Under the pieces are notes generated by a model. The model ran no database searches and was not told the DNA's origin. It saw only the letters and a list, made by a program, of their open reading frames with translations. Below, one piece after another: positions 39,692-50,900 of a stretch of 64,000 nt of DNA (positions within the stretch are counted from its first letter, which is position 1; the number at the start of each line of letters is the position of its first letter). The DNA lies in assembly GCF_040712315.1 (NCBI RefSeq), contig NC_134015.1:18043614-18107613 (forward strand), read 5' to 3'. A program made the translations under genes and the position numbers. The stretch comes from Castanea sativa (lineage: Eukaryota > Streptophyta > Magnoliopsida > Fagales > Fagaceae).

Positions 39692-40222
39692 AAAGGGAGA
39701 TTAGAATAAGAGATCTCCATGGCGATGGCCTCATTGCTGAGGCTGAACTCCACGGTGGCGGTCGATCTCAATGGCAACGGCCTAGGCGAAGAAAAAAAAA
39801 AGATAGAGAGGGAGAGTGACAGGGAAAAAAAAGAGACAAAGAAGGCGTAGAGAGAAAGTGACAGAATAGAAAAAAGGGGGGAAAAAAAAAGAAAGAAAAA
39901 GAAAGAAAAATGGAGAGGTGGAGGTTCTAGAGAAAGAAAGAAGGAAAAAAAAAAAGGAAGAGAAGAACTGAGAAGATAAAGTGAGGCATAGAAAGAAATA
40001 AAAAAAGAAAGAGAGAGAAGAAAAAGTCATAAATAAAGAGATAGGAAATGAATAAAAAAAAAAATTAGCACATTTATCCATACCATTTCAAAGATGAAAC
40101 GGTATTGTTCACGTGTATCAAAATTTATAGGATTTAGAACTTCTCATAAGAAGAAATTTTTGGAGTTTGGTGTGCCAAATGTCAAATATTTTGGCATTTG
40201 GCACACCTGATGGTGAGGCTCT
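39207..40222. mobile_element. Non-autonomous DNA element with GAGC(A/C)T(A/C)ACCATCAG ends
   Basis: The left end TAGAGCATAACCATCAG (39208) is mirrored by the right end CTGATGGTGAGGCTC (40208-40222), whose complement is GAGCCTCACCATCAG. Inside are two A runs (28 A at 39536-39563; 36 A at 39655-39690), a purine-rich stretch of nearly 290 bases (39786-40075), and a 39-bp hairpin at 40169-40207. No transposase is present. The end resembles common plant MITEs beginning AGAGCATC; the superfamily is uncertain. Confidence 0.55.
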
Positions 40223-41781
40223 TGGGAACCCAAATCCTAGGCATATTACTAACAAATTCATTGATTTTCCATAATTCAAGCAATATTCAAAATTTTGACT
40301 TACACTATCCCAAAATAAAGTTCGATATTCATTTTAGTCAAATGTAATTTTGTTCTTACTTTTGTCAAAATAGCATCATGCTGTGTTGAAATAGCATACA
40401 CAATTCAAGGAAGTAAGATATGTTTTTTATATAGAAAAGTGAAATAATAGAAAATTAGATGTAAACAACATTTTTTCAACCATTTTTCCTACCAAATTGG
40501 GAGGATGATGTTCGGTGGGCCTAGGTGAAAAACTCCACCCATCCCATTTTCTATCCTCCATTTTTCTAACATGCCAAACAAAGGCAAACTTCCATTTTTC
40601 ATCATCCTTTATCGAAGATGTTTGCTTAGATAGGAATAAGGTGTGTATAAGGTGAGATTTAGATCAAGCACGATACCTAGGGTATTACAATCCATGCAAT
40701 AGTTATGAACGATTAAGAAGAAAAGTTAAAAAACTGACTTTTAATCTCAAACATCCAATACGAGGTAAAAAAAACAAAACGTAACTTTTAACTTTTTAAC
40801 ATTTTCCCTTTCAATTTTTTTTCCAAAATTAGATTGTTGAGATGGAAATTAACTTTTTAAGTTTTTTTTCTCTGCCACTCATAACTATTGCAGAGGTCCT
40901 AGTTTGAATCCGAAAAAGTGATTGCGTGTACATTAGTAAAAGATTCGAGGTAGGTTGTAGTCTTGTTGAGTCATTGAATGGATCTTGATCATCCATTCAT
41001 CCTACCAAAAATTTAAAATGAGAACTAGGTTCTGTTTGTTTTGACATTAATATTTTTTGAAAAAATGAATCATTTTCAAACAACATTTTTTAATTATAAA
41101 ATTTATATAAATTTTGAATTTTTCTATGTTTGGTACCCACCATTAAACGAGTTGAAAAACTATCTTTTAACTCCCTTTCTTTAGCTTCACCTAAGATAGA
41201 AGCGTTTTCTTTATTTAGTATTGTGTGAAATAGAGTTGTTATCCATAAAAGTTCAATAGAAAACAACTCTATCTTATGTCAAAACTAAATAAGAAAAGTT
41301 AAAAGATAATTTTTCTTCAAATAATTTTTTATGATACTAAAAAATACAAAAAATGCAGAAAATTATCTTTACATAAGATTTTTCACTGAGCAAACTATAT
41401 ATTTAATTCTTAACTTTTACACTAAATCTCAATTTGGTCCTTAACCCTTCAGACATGTCAATTTAGTCTCTAACATTTTAATTTTTATCACTAGAATAGA
41501 TTTTGCATCGGTAAGTTTCCACTTCCGCATCTTAAGGAAAAAAAAAAAAAAACTTGGGCAAGGGAAAATTAAAAAAGAAAAAGAAAAAGAAAAAGAAAAA
41601 AAGGTATTTCACAGAAGAAGGGGCATTTATGTAAAGTTTGGAGAAAGGGGAGAAGGTATATTCGCGTATGCGCTCACAATACGCACACGACACCATCTGC
41701 AGAGGTCGGAAGAGTAAGCAGCGACTGCTCTATCCCACTGCACTTCTCTCACACTACACACCCAGATTGAGAGATATACAA

Positions 41782-41785
<4 letters not shown>
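40223..41785. other. Spacer upstream of the DUF1664 gene with old MITE fragments
   Basis: AT-rich DNA. Fragments at about 41028-41400 (GTTCTGTTTGTTTTGACATT with mirrored GAAAACAACTCTATCTTA motifs) and 41400-41520 (TCTCAATTTGGTCCTTAACC) resemble MITE families seen elsewhere in the window. A SINE-like stretch at 40880-40950 has a TAGTTTGAATCC box. No gene seen. Confidence 0.45.
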
Positions 41786-41821
<36 letters not shown>

Positions 41822-41904
41822 CTTTTCTTCTCACTTCAACTTCAACTCACGCTTTTTACGCTTTGCTTCTTCTAAATTTCACAGAGAGAGAGAGAGAGAG
41901 AGAG
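41786..41904. promoter_or_regulatory. Two (GA)n tracts upstream of the DUF1664 start
   Basis: Uninterrupted GA runs at 41786-41819 and 41883-41904, with CT-rich flanks, end 87 bases before the ATG at 41991. GA/CT-rich stretches are common in plant core promoters and 5' UTRs and can bind GAGA-binding BPC proteins. Whether they act here is inference. Confidence 0.45.
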
Positions 41905-41990
41905 GATTCATTATTTAATGCCGTCCCGTTGTCGCACATATTAGTCTCTACTACTTCACTGACTCTCTCCCACACTACCAAAAATCGGCG

Positions 41991-44928
41991 ATGGCTCTCC
42001 CGATTGGCAAGGTGGTCGTTCTTCTTGGTGCAGGTCAGTCTCTGTTTCCTCTCTTTTTTTCTCCGATTGGGAAGGTGGAGGATTCTAATTCAGTTATTGT
42101 CATTTGAAGGAGTTAGGGTTTTTGATAAACTATTTCAATTTCTTTGAGTGTATATATATATTTTTTTGTGACTGGTGTTGCTTCGGTTGTTCACTGATCA
42201 TGGAGTTACTGTTCACTACAATTACCTGCTGTTTGTTTTTTCTATATACCAAATGTGGGAGCTGGTGAAGGCGCCAATTCAATAATCATTGAAAATGGAT
42301 TTTATTATTGCCTGATAAAATTCAAGGCACCTATTGTGTTTGTTTGGCTTCTAGGTAGTTCAACTTCTGATCTGGGAGTTTGAACAAAAACTGATTGGTG
42401 TTTTGACCTGATAATAAAGAGCGATTCTCATGGAAGGGATGTGATAGGTTGCACAACTTCTTAAAGCCTCACTTTTTCAAAGTACAAGTACACACATTAC
42501 CCACAAAATGTTTTAAGCAAAAAGCTAGATAAGCTGATCCCAAAAGCATAGTGAAAAATTAAAATGAAGAAAATGGGAAAAAACGCAAAACTGTTGCTCT
42601 AAAAAGTGCCATATGGGAAGGTAGAAGTGGTTTAGGAGTTGTGGTCATGCTGGCAATTAAACTTGTGAGGAATTTCTGAACTTATGAAGTGTTATTTTGG
42701 ATGTGATGCTATGTTTTCTTTAATGGTAGCCAAACTGGGTTATATTTTCTTATTTGAAATATGTAATAGTTAATTTATGTTTATTTTAGCTTGTTGGAAA
42801 CGAAAGAAACTCCTTGTTAACCAACTACTTTACCTCATGTCTTTTAGGTATTGTTGGTTCAGTACTTGCAAAAGAAGGGCGTATGTCAACTGTATCTGAT
42901 TTTGTCTCTGGTGCTTTTAAGGTACTTTTGTGATATATAACCATGCAAGTTCTTGTTTTTGTTTTATATAGCTTAAAAATTGCCGTGAGATTTCTCACTT
43001 TTCATGTACTTGCTTGATGTCCTCTTTTTCCTAATCAGTTACTTCCAAAAAAAAAAAAAAAACTGCTTATTGAGATCTGTCTTTCAAGTACCTCAATTAC
43101 AACAACAACAAATAACTGTTAGCCTTAAATTTTTTAGAGTCGGTTATGGATCTGCAATGGATTAGTTAGGGTCATCTACATGCATTTTTTTTTTCCCGTC
43201 ATGTAGTCATAATCTTTGGTACTTATTTAATTTAACATACATATTTTTTATTCCCTTAACTTAATTCAACTCACTTTTTCACTCACGGTGCATTAATCGC
43301 TTTTATCTAAATATGAACAAATCATCTCGAGCGACTCTTCCTTATCTTTTCATCAATAGGGGCACCTATCCTTAAGGGAATATCTTAATTTTTAATTCTA
43401 TATTTCCGTGTATTTCCACTTATCAATCTTAACATTCTCAATGCGGCTACACTAATTTTATGAATATGTTTATTCTTAGTAACCCAATATTTAGTGCCAT
43501 TGAACATAGCTGGTTTTATCACCCTCGTTTGCCCAAACAAGAGGTCTATCACCCACCTTGGTAATACCCATTGGATTCCAAAATTTCTAAAAAGTGGGCT
43601 CCATAAAGCATAGGCTACCTCACAATGAATCAACAAATGATCTACTGTTTCTCCACCACATTGGCACATGCAACACCATCCAATCAAGGTAAATCCACGA
43701 TTGATAAGATTATCACAAGGATTTTTCCCCATGTCATTGTCCATGCAAAAAAACAACTCTTTGGAGCCTTAACTTGCCATACCCTCTTCCATGGGAAAGG
43801 GTTAGCTCAAGCACCTAGAAGAGCCTTATAATAAGATTAGACAGTAAAGGCTTCACCCACTTTCAATTTCCAAAGCATCCTTTTATAACACCCTCTCCTC
43901 ATGATATTGGAGTAAATAAGAACTATAAAAAGAGCCTATTGAGTATTATTGCTGATTCCCAATCATGAAAACCTCTGTGAAATCTCACATTCCAGAGCTA
44001 GCCTACCCCACCTACCAGGCAATCCAGGACTGAATGGAATAGGGAAATTTGATCAAGCAAGTAGGCATACAAGTCAGAAATAGCTCAAGAGCTTGCCCTC
44101 CATGCCAATGATCATGCCAAAGCCTTAAACAAGAGCCATCCTCCAACTCAAAATACACAAATTTCTGCAAAGTGTCCCAACCTGCCCTTATACTCTGTCA
44201 CAAGCTGCACCCAAAGTTTAACCACCCCATTCCTCTCCATATTTTGTAGCAATCACCTGTTTCCATAATTGTGTAACCTCATTTATAGTGATTGGGTTAG
44301 GTTCTCAATTCCAATCTTAAAATTATTACTTGAGTTGTGGGTGGAATAATAGAAGCAAGAGTCAAATCCTTGGGCGGACTTGTTCTCAGCATCTCATCCT
44401 TTATGTTGGCAAAGAGCTCTATCTCAACTGGCACCTCCCCCTTTTTAATTTATTGGCAACCTCTATGTTTCTATTCAAGATCAATTGGGTGCATGCATGG
44501 TAGTCAAAGGAAAATTGGGACTTGCCTAGGCTCTTGGGTGATGTGAGGTGCCACTAAGGAACTTCTAAGGCTCTAGGGGGAGGCCCCTTTGGTGAGGTTC
44601 TTGCCTTTAGAGCCTGGGGAAGCAAGGTGAGCGCTTTAAAACCATGTTCAATGTGCTAAGGTGAGAGTCAATTTTTTCTATTCTCTACCTCTCACCTCTC
44701 GAGCAACTGCCCCTCTTCTCTCTTTAATTCTTCACTTTTCTCTCAGGCAGGTCTTTTTCATCCCTTTCTTTCTATCCCTCCCCTTACTCTCTCTCACCTC
44801 TTGAGCATCTCTATTTCTTCTATTTCTCCCCCCAACCTTCTCTTTTCTTTGTATCACTTCTTTATTATTTCCTTGTCACTTAGATTTTTTTTATTCAATC
44901 ATATAGCTTTTTAGGCTTTAGTTGATAG

Positions 44929-44978
<50 letters not shown>

Positions 44979-47900
44979 TTGTTTATTTTTTTTAATTCAA
45001 GCTTATTGTAAAACCTATTGGTAAATTTATTATTTATAGAAGCTTGTCGTAGAACTTATTATTAGATTTGCAAAAGCTTGTTGTGAAACCTATTGTTACC
45101 AAAAAAATAAAATAAAATAAAAGTTTGTTGTAAAGCCTATTGTTATATTAATTAATTTACAGAAGCTTGTTGTAAAACTTGTTAGAATAATTAATAGAGC
45201 CTAAATTGTGTTAAGCCTATGTTTAAATCAATTAACCTAATTTCTTCATGCAACAGATGTCGATACACTTGATTATAATATTTTAATACATTATAGACAT
45301 ATGATTAAGTTCTATATGTATAAAAACTATATTTAAAATTTGGTGCCTAGCTTCAATTGGGCTAGCGTCTTTTTGTTGCCTCTTGAGTCTTGCCTCGGGC
45401 TATACATGGCCTTGGCATGTGAAAGTTGCCTTTTTCCTTTGACTACCTTGGGCGTGTGTTTGGCTTACCAATAATAATAATAAAAATTGATCCTTTATGT
45501 TAAATGTTTTGTCCTTCAATTCTTTGGAGTCTCACCATGAAGAAACGATTTTCCTGAGAGGAAATTGATTCTTTCATTCTTAGGCTTAAATCTTTCAAGT
45601 AAGACCATCAAAAGAGGCTTGGAATCCTTTGGGAGTTATACGGCTATACCATAACATGACAAATTGAGGAATTTACCTATGTGTGTTTGTGGTGGGTTTA
45701 AGTTTAAGAAGATTTGTGGCATTTGGGGTTTAGAACCTTTTCTAGAAGGATTAGGGTTTAAGATAGAAGAATGGACTTATGGTTGAAAAGAGAAGGCAAA
45801 AAAGAAAGTAGGAAATAAAATCCTTTCTAATATGTGAGTAGTAATTTTGAACAGTGTTGTGAACAATATTGCAATGCGGACTGTATCTGGGAAAAGAAAA
45901 GAAGAAGAGAAGAAAGACGAGAAAGAGAGGAGGAAAGAGAGGAGAAAAGAGCCATAGGCCAACTTGCCTCACTACTCAAAACGCTCAATTTTATTAATCA
46001 ACTCTCTATCTCCTTTGAATTCACTGAGCACAATTTATATAAAGAGTGATTCCTACTAGTACTTAGACATCTATTTGAATTAAACGAAAGTCCATACATA
46101 AAGACCCATAAACTAAATAAGACTTATTAATAAAATAAAACTCATGGCCTATAACTATGGCCCATACCCAACAATTGTAAAATTACTAAAATACTTTTGA
46201 CTCTAGAATAACCAAATAAAATATAAAAACCTAATTAACTACAATAGACACTTATTCTTGGGCTTTGCCTTAGCCTTAGGCTTCCAAAGAGATATTCTTC
46301 TCTAACCATGCTATGGTTTCACACACATGAATTAAATGATTATGAGTCTTTATACTCAAAAAGGACCAAAACTAATTGACTAACTTAACCAAGCAGTTGC
46401 TTGCATTATTCTTCCGAATCAGGGTTTTTACTTCCAGGACCAGTAATGATACCTTGAACAAGCTGCAAACAAAAAAAAAAAAGAAAAAGAAAAAAGAAGG
46501 GAACTTGATAACATGTGTTTGGTGGACATTGTTGTGATTTATTAATTTATTCTTGAGCCTCATAGGATCTTACAGTTTTTGGATGTGATTTAGATCTCAT
46601 AGCCATGATTCTTATAGGTATTACGGTACTCCAAAGTCTTGGCTTGTGTTTACCATAGGGATAGAATGCGCTGATTATCAGTCTGGCTTTTCAATGTCTT
46701 TTTCTTCTTTCAAATAATATGCTCTCTTTATCACTCTTCCTTTTTCTTTATGGATGTAAATTGTGTCAACTTATTAATAATTTTTAATGTGTTTTTTCAG
46801 GTTTTCTAATAATTTCTGTTTTTAATGCAGATTGTTTTGAAGCAAATAAAACAAGATGATTCTTCCTCATCAGTTAAAAAACCACGCAATGACTCTCTAA
46901 TGGCTCAGGTTTGCCCTTGATCTTCTCTTAGGTAAAGTTGGCTGGTTAATTGACGTAGAGTGGTGTCTTCAACAGCCAAAAAAGAATTGTCCCACTTAAT
47001 AGTTTTTTTTTTTGGGGGGGGGGGTGGTAAGGGAAGAGTCAAACTCACGGCAAAGCCACTCCTTAGGACCATGATGATAGCAGCCACTCCTTTTATTTAT
47101 TTTATCAGTACTCTCCTATTATGTTTTATAAGTCCTAATTGCATCCTCCTCCAAATGAGCAAGCAATATCTGCCTTACAGTTGAAACAAAATCTGCCTAA
47201 TTGCACCATTCTTATATATTATTGAGATATTGGGGTTTTTGATGCGCTAGGTATGACCTTTTTTTGGGTTCTTGATGCAATATTATAAGTAAAGTCTTTT
47301 CCACCCTGCCAAGCATCTTGTCATCCTAATCAATATAGAGTTTGAGATTTTCTTTGATTTGGAAGTAGAGCCCAATGGAAGACTGATATTTCATAGATAT
47401 GTTTGAAAATTTGCACCCAAGAATTTGTACCTTCTCCTCCATATTTTGCACATTACCAATTGGGTTTTCAAATTCCCCAAATTGACTTTCAAACTTGAAA
47501 TGGCTTCAAACCTGGTAAGGACATATCTTTTTTTGATGCGCAATGTAACTTCATTGAATAAAGAAAACAATACAGGAAACCAAAGCACACAGGCACTGTA
47601 CTAAGGAAACAGAAAAAAACAGTTAGGACATATCTCAAATGCATTACTGTATTAGAATTAGTTCCAAAAATTATCAATGTGTCATCTATAAAAAGTAGGT
47701 AAGAAACCTTCAATGAATTGTTCTCTGAACCATTTACTGTGTAACCCCCCTTCACTACCATCTTGCTAAATGCCTCCATAAAAATAACAAAAAGCATTGA
47801 GGAAATAGGGTCTCCTTGGCACAACTCTCATTGACTGTCAATGAAATTACTAGGACTGCCATCTAAGAAGCACGGACATTGCAAGATGCTTGGCGTGTCT

Positions 47901-50900
47901 GTGTAAGCACTTGTCTTGGCTCAGTAGCATTGCTGGTCTATTAGGTAGAGCGATAATGTCAACTTGCTTGATTGGCTTCTATTTCGCTGACTTCTCAGAC
48001 TCTCTCGAATTCACTTTTTTTTTAAACCTTTATTTCCTTAATAATAAATGCTCTCTATTCTCTAGTCTCTCTCTTATAGCTGCCCATTACCCAACTACAC
48101 AATAAGTCTAGCACTTTTTTCCCTTCTTTTTTTGAATGTCTAAGTGTTTTTTCTCCCTTGAAGATTAACACTGTTACTTCAACACTTAATTTGTAGTTTA
48201 ATAGTTTAGTTACATTTTTTTTATTGGGTATCAATGTATTTTGCAATCTATTATTGACTTGTTTTTAAATTAATTTCAGATACGTTTACGAAGATTTTGA
48301 TGCATGTTACATATTTCTAAAACCTAAAATGAACATAAAATAGGTTTTTAAAAATATGTTTATTAATTATTTAATTGTCGTGTCCTTGTTGCATTGTGTC
48401 CTAATTTTTTGAGAATTGTTGTGTTGGCATGTCCCATGTTGTGTTTGTTTGTGTTGGTGCAAAGAAATTCAATTCCTCTATTTTTCACTAAAACCACACC
48501 TTCTCAGCATGTGTATGGGGAAATCCCAATTAACATGCTCATTGTTAATGTCATGGAGGCTTTGAGTCAATGATGGATAAAGCAGTGGGAGGTGGATTTT
48601 AATTGGGTTTTGCAGTTGGACACAGAATAATTTGTTGATGATTTCACCTCTTTGTGGATGGCTTTTTGAATTTTTGTGACGCTGAGCCCAATCAAATTTG
48701 CATTTGAGGTTTGTTTTTACATGGTTTTAAGCTGTATCTGGTTTGAAGGTGAATTAGGAAATTTGGAGTTTGCACTTGTTGGGGAAGTGCAGAATCTGGG
48801 GTATTTTGGTGACATTGCCAATGAAATACCTCAACCTTCCTTTTGATGCTAAGTTCAATGCAAAACCATTTGGAACACCATCTTAGAGAAAATGCAAAGA
48901 AGATTGCCGGAATGGAAGCACCTTTATCTATCTTATGGAGGTAGGATTACCTTGATTAAATGCACTCATTAATTTACCCATATATTTCTTCTCCCTTTCC
49001 CCATCCCTATGGATCATGGATGTGTCCCACTGCATTGAAAATATACAGAGAGATTTCTTATGGAGAGGGTTAGGCGAGGGGTCCAAATTCTACCTTGTTA
49101 ATTGGAATAAAATCTGTGAACTCTTCAAAGCAAGGGGTTGGCCATCAGGAATTTGAGATTGTTTAATCAGGCTCTGTTGGGGAAGTGGTTGTGGTGTTTT
49201 GGCACGAAGAGAGTCTCTGTGGAGGAGTTTATAGAGAAGTATTGTACTATGTAGGGTGGCTGGTGTACCATGGATGCTGATGGGCCTTACGGAGGTAGGA
49301 TTACCTTGATTAAATGCACACTCATTAATTTACCCATATATTTCTTCTCCCTTTCCCCATCCCTATGGATCACGGATGTGTCCCACTGCATTGAAAATAT
49401 ATAGAGAGATTTCTTATGGAGAGGGTTAGGCGAGGGGTCCAAATTCTACCTTGTTAATTGGAATAAAATCTGTGAACTCTTCAAAGCAAGGGGTTGGCCA
49501 TCAGGAATTTGAGATTGTTTAATCAGGCTCTGTTGGGGAAGTGGTTGTGGTGTTTTGGCACAAAGAGAGTCTCTGTGGAGGAGTTTATAGAGAAGTATTG
49601 TACTATGTAGGGTGGCTGGTGTACCATGGATGCTGATGGGCCTTATGGAGTCGACCTTGAGAACTACATTAGGAGTGGTTTTTTCACATTTCATTTGATA
49701 TGATGTGCATAGTGATGCTACGATTAAATTTTGGCATGGCATTTGGTGTGACACACTTCCTTTGAAGGAGGCTTTCCTGGAATTGGTTTTGTATCACTCC
49801 AGAGGACAGGGAGGCTTCCGTAGCAGATCATATGTAGTTCCATATGATTGGGAGCTAGAGCCCTTGTCAAGTAAATGATTGGTTTTGCACTGGGTTTGGA
49901 ATTTCACCAGACAAGTAAATGATTGGGAGCTAGAGCCCTTGTCAGTTTTTGTGGACTTAATTTATGCTATTGCAGTGCTGGGTAACGGAGAAGATAAGCT
50001 CTGTTGGATGCCTTCTGCACAAAGGGTTTGAGGTTAAGTTCTATTCAAGAGTTTTAGTTCCTAAGGGCGATTTGACCTTCCCTTGGAAAAGTATTTGGAA
50101 GTCTAAGGAACCAACCCAAGTTTCTTTCTTTGTGTGAACTGTGGTGTTGGGGAAAATTTTAAAAATAGACAATTTGCAAAAGAGTATTATTGTGGTTAAT
50201 TGGTGTTTGTATGTGCAAAAGAGACTGGGGGACAATTGATCATCTACTCCTCCATTGTCCTATTGCCAGAAAATTGAGGACTAGTGTTTAGTGTTTTTGG
50301 GGATCACTTGGTGATGCTGAAAGGAGTCATAGATATGTTGGCTTGTTAGCAAGACCGCTTTTGTTGACATCTAAACTTTGAAATATGGAAGGCATTCCCT
50401 CGTTTTCTAATGTGGTGCATTTGGAGTGCATTTGGAGAGGAAGGAATACTAGAAGCTTTGAAGAGAATGAAAGGACAGTTTTACATTAAACTGTTGTTTG
50501 TTATATCATTGTTTGAATTGCAAGGGTGACAAGATTATTTTCCTTTTCCCATATATTGGACATGATTGATCACTGTAATTTTTTAGTTTAATTACACTTC
50601 CTTTCCGGTGTACACTTCCTGTGTATATGGGTTTCACACCCCTGTTTTCAATAAAATTTCTCCAAATCTGATTTGCATAAGACCCTTGGTATTCCAGATT
50701 TTGGTCAATTGTGTAAACATCCATTAGTAATTAGAACTAATTTTAAAGTCTACTTTCCTTTAATGCATTTTGAAAGCCAATAGAATTTGTTTGGCACCAT
50801 TCTCAACGTATTAGCTAGGACCTTAGCAATGATTCTTATAGTGCCCACTGCCCACTAACAAACAAATAGGGTGAAAATCCTTCACATCCAAAGGTCAGTT

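Larger units (their letters stand above)
48540..50680 (+). mobile_element. Degenerate L1 LINE, sense, in DUF1664 intron 3
   Basis: Broken plus-strand frames match plant L1 ORF2: the RT region near 48540-48850, the linker with [22 protein letters not shown] sequence around 49018-49070, the zf-RVT region near 50070-50280 ([10 protein letters not shown].. then [13 protein letters not shown]), and the final W-rich tail near 50400. The 3' region has GTGTACACTTCCTGTGTATA and CAATAAAATTTC, as in the other L1 tails here. Many stops and frameshifts. It contains a large tandem duplication. Confidence 0.7.

Noticed and set aside
39782..40081. A minus-strand open frame rich in Phe, Leu and Ser
   Set aside because: It is only the translation of a purine-rich tract on the opposite strand.
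41638..42147. A 169-codon open frame over the DUF1664 leader and first exon
   Set aside because: It runs through GA microsatellites and across the exon 1 donor in another frame. Its length comes from the RERERE repeat, not from coding sequence.
47391..50680. Reverse-transcriptase relics considered as possible viral or retron sequence
   Set aside because: The zf-RVT tails, target duplications and A tails identify them as plant L1 LINEs.
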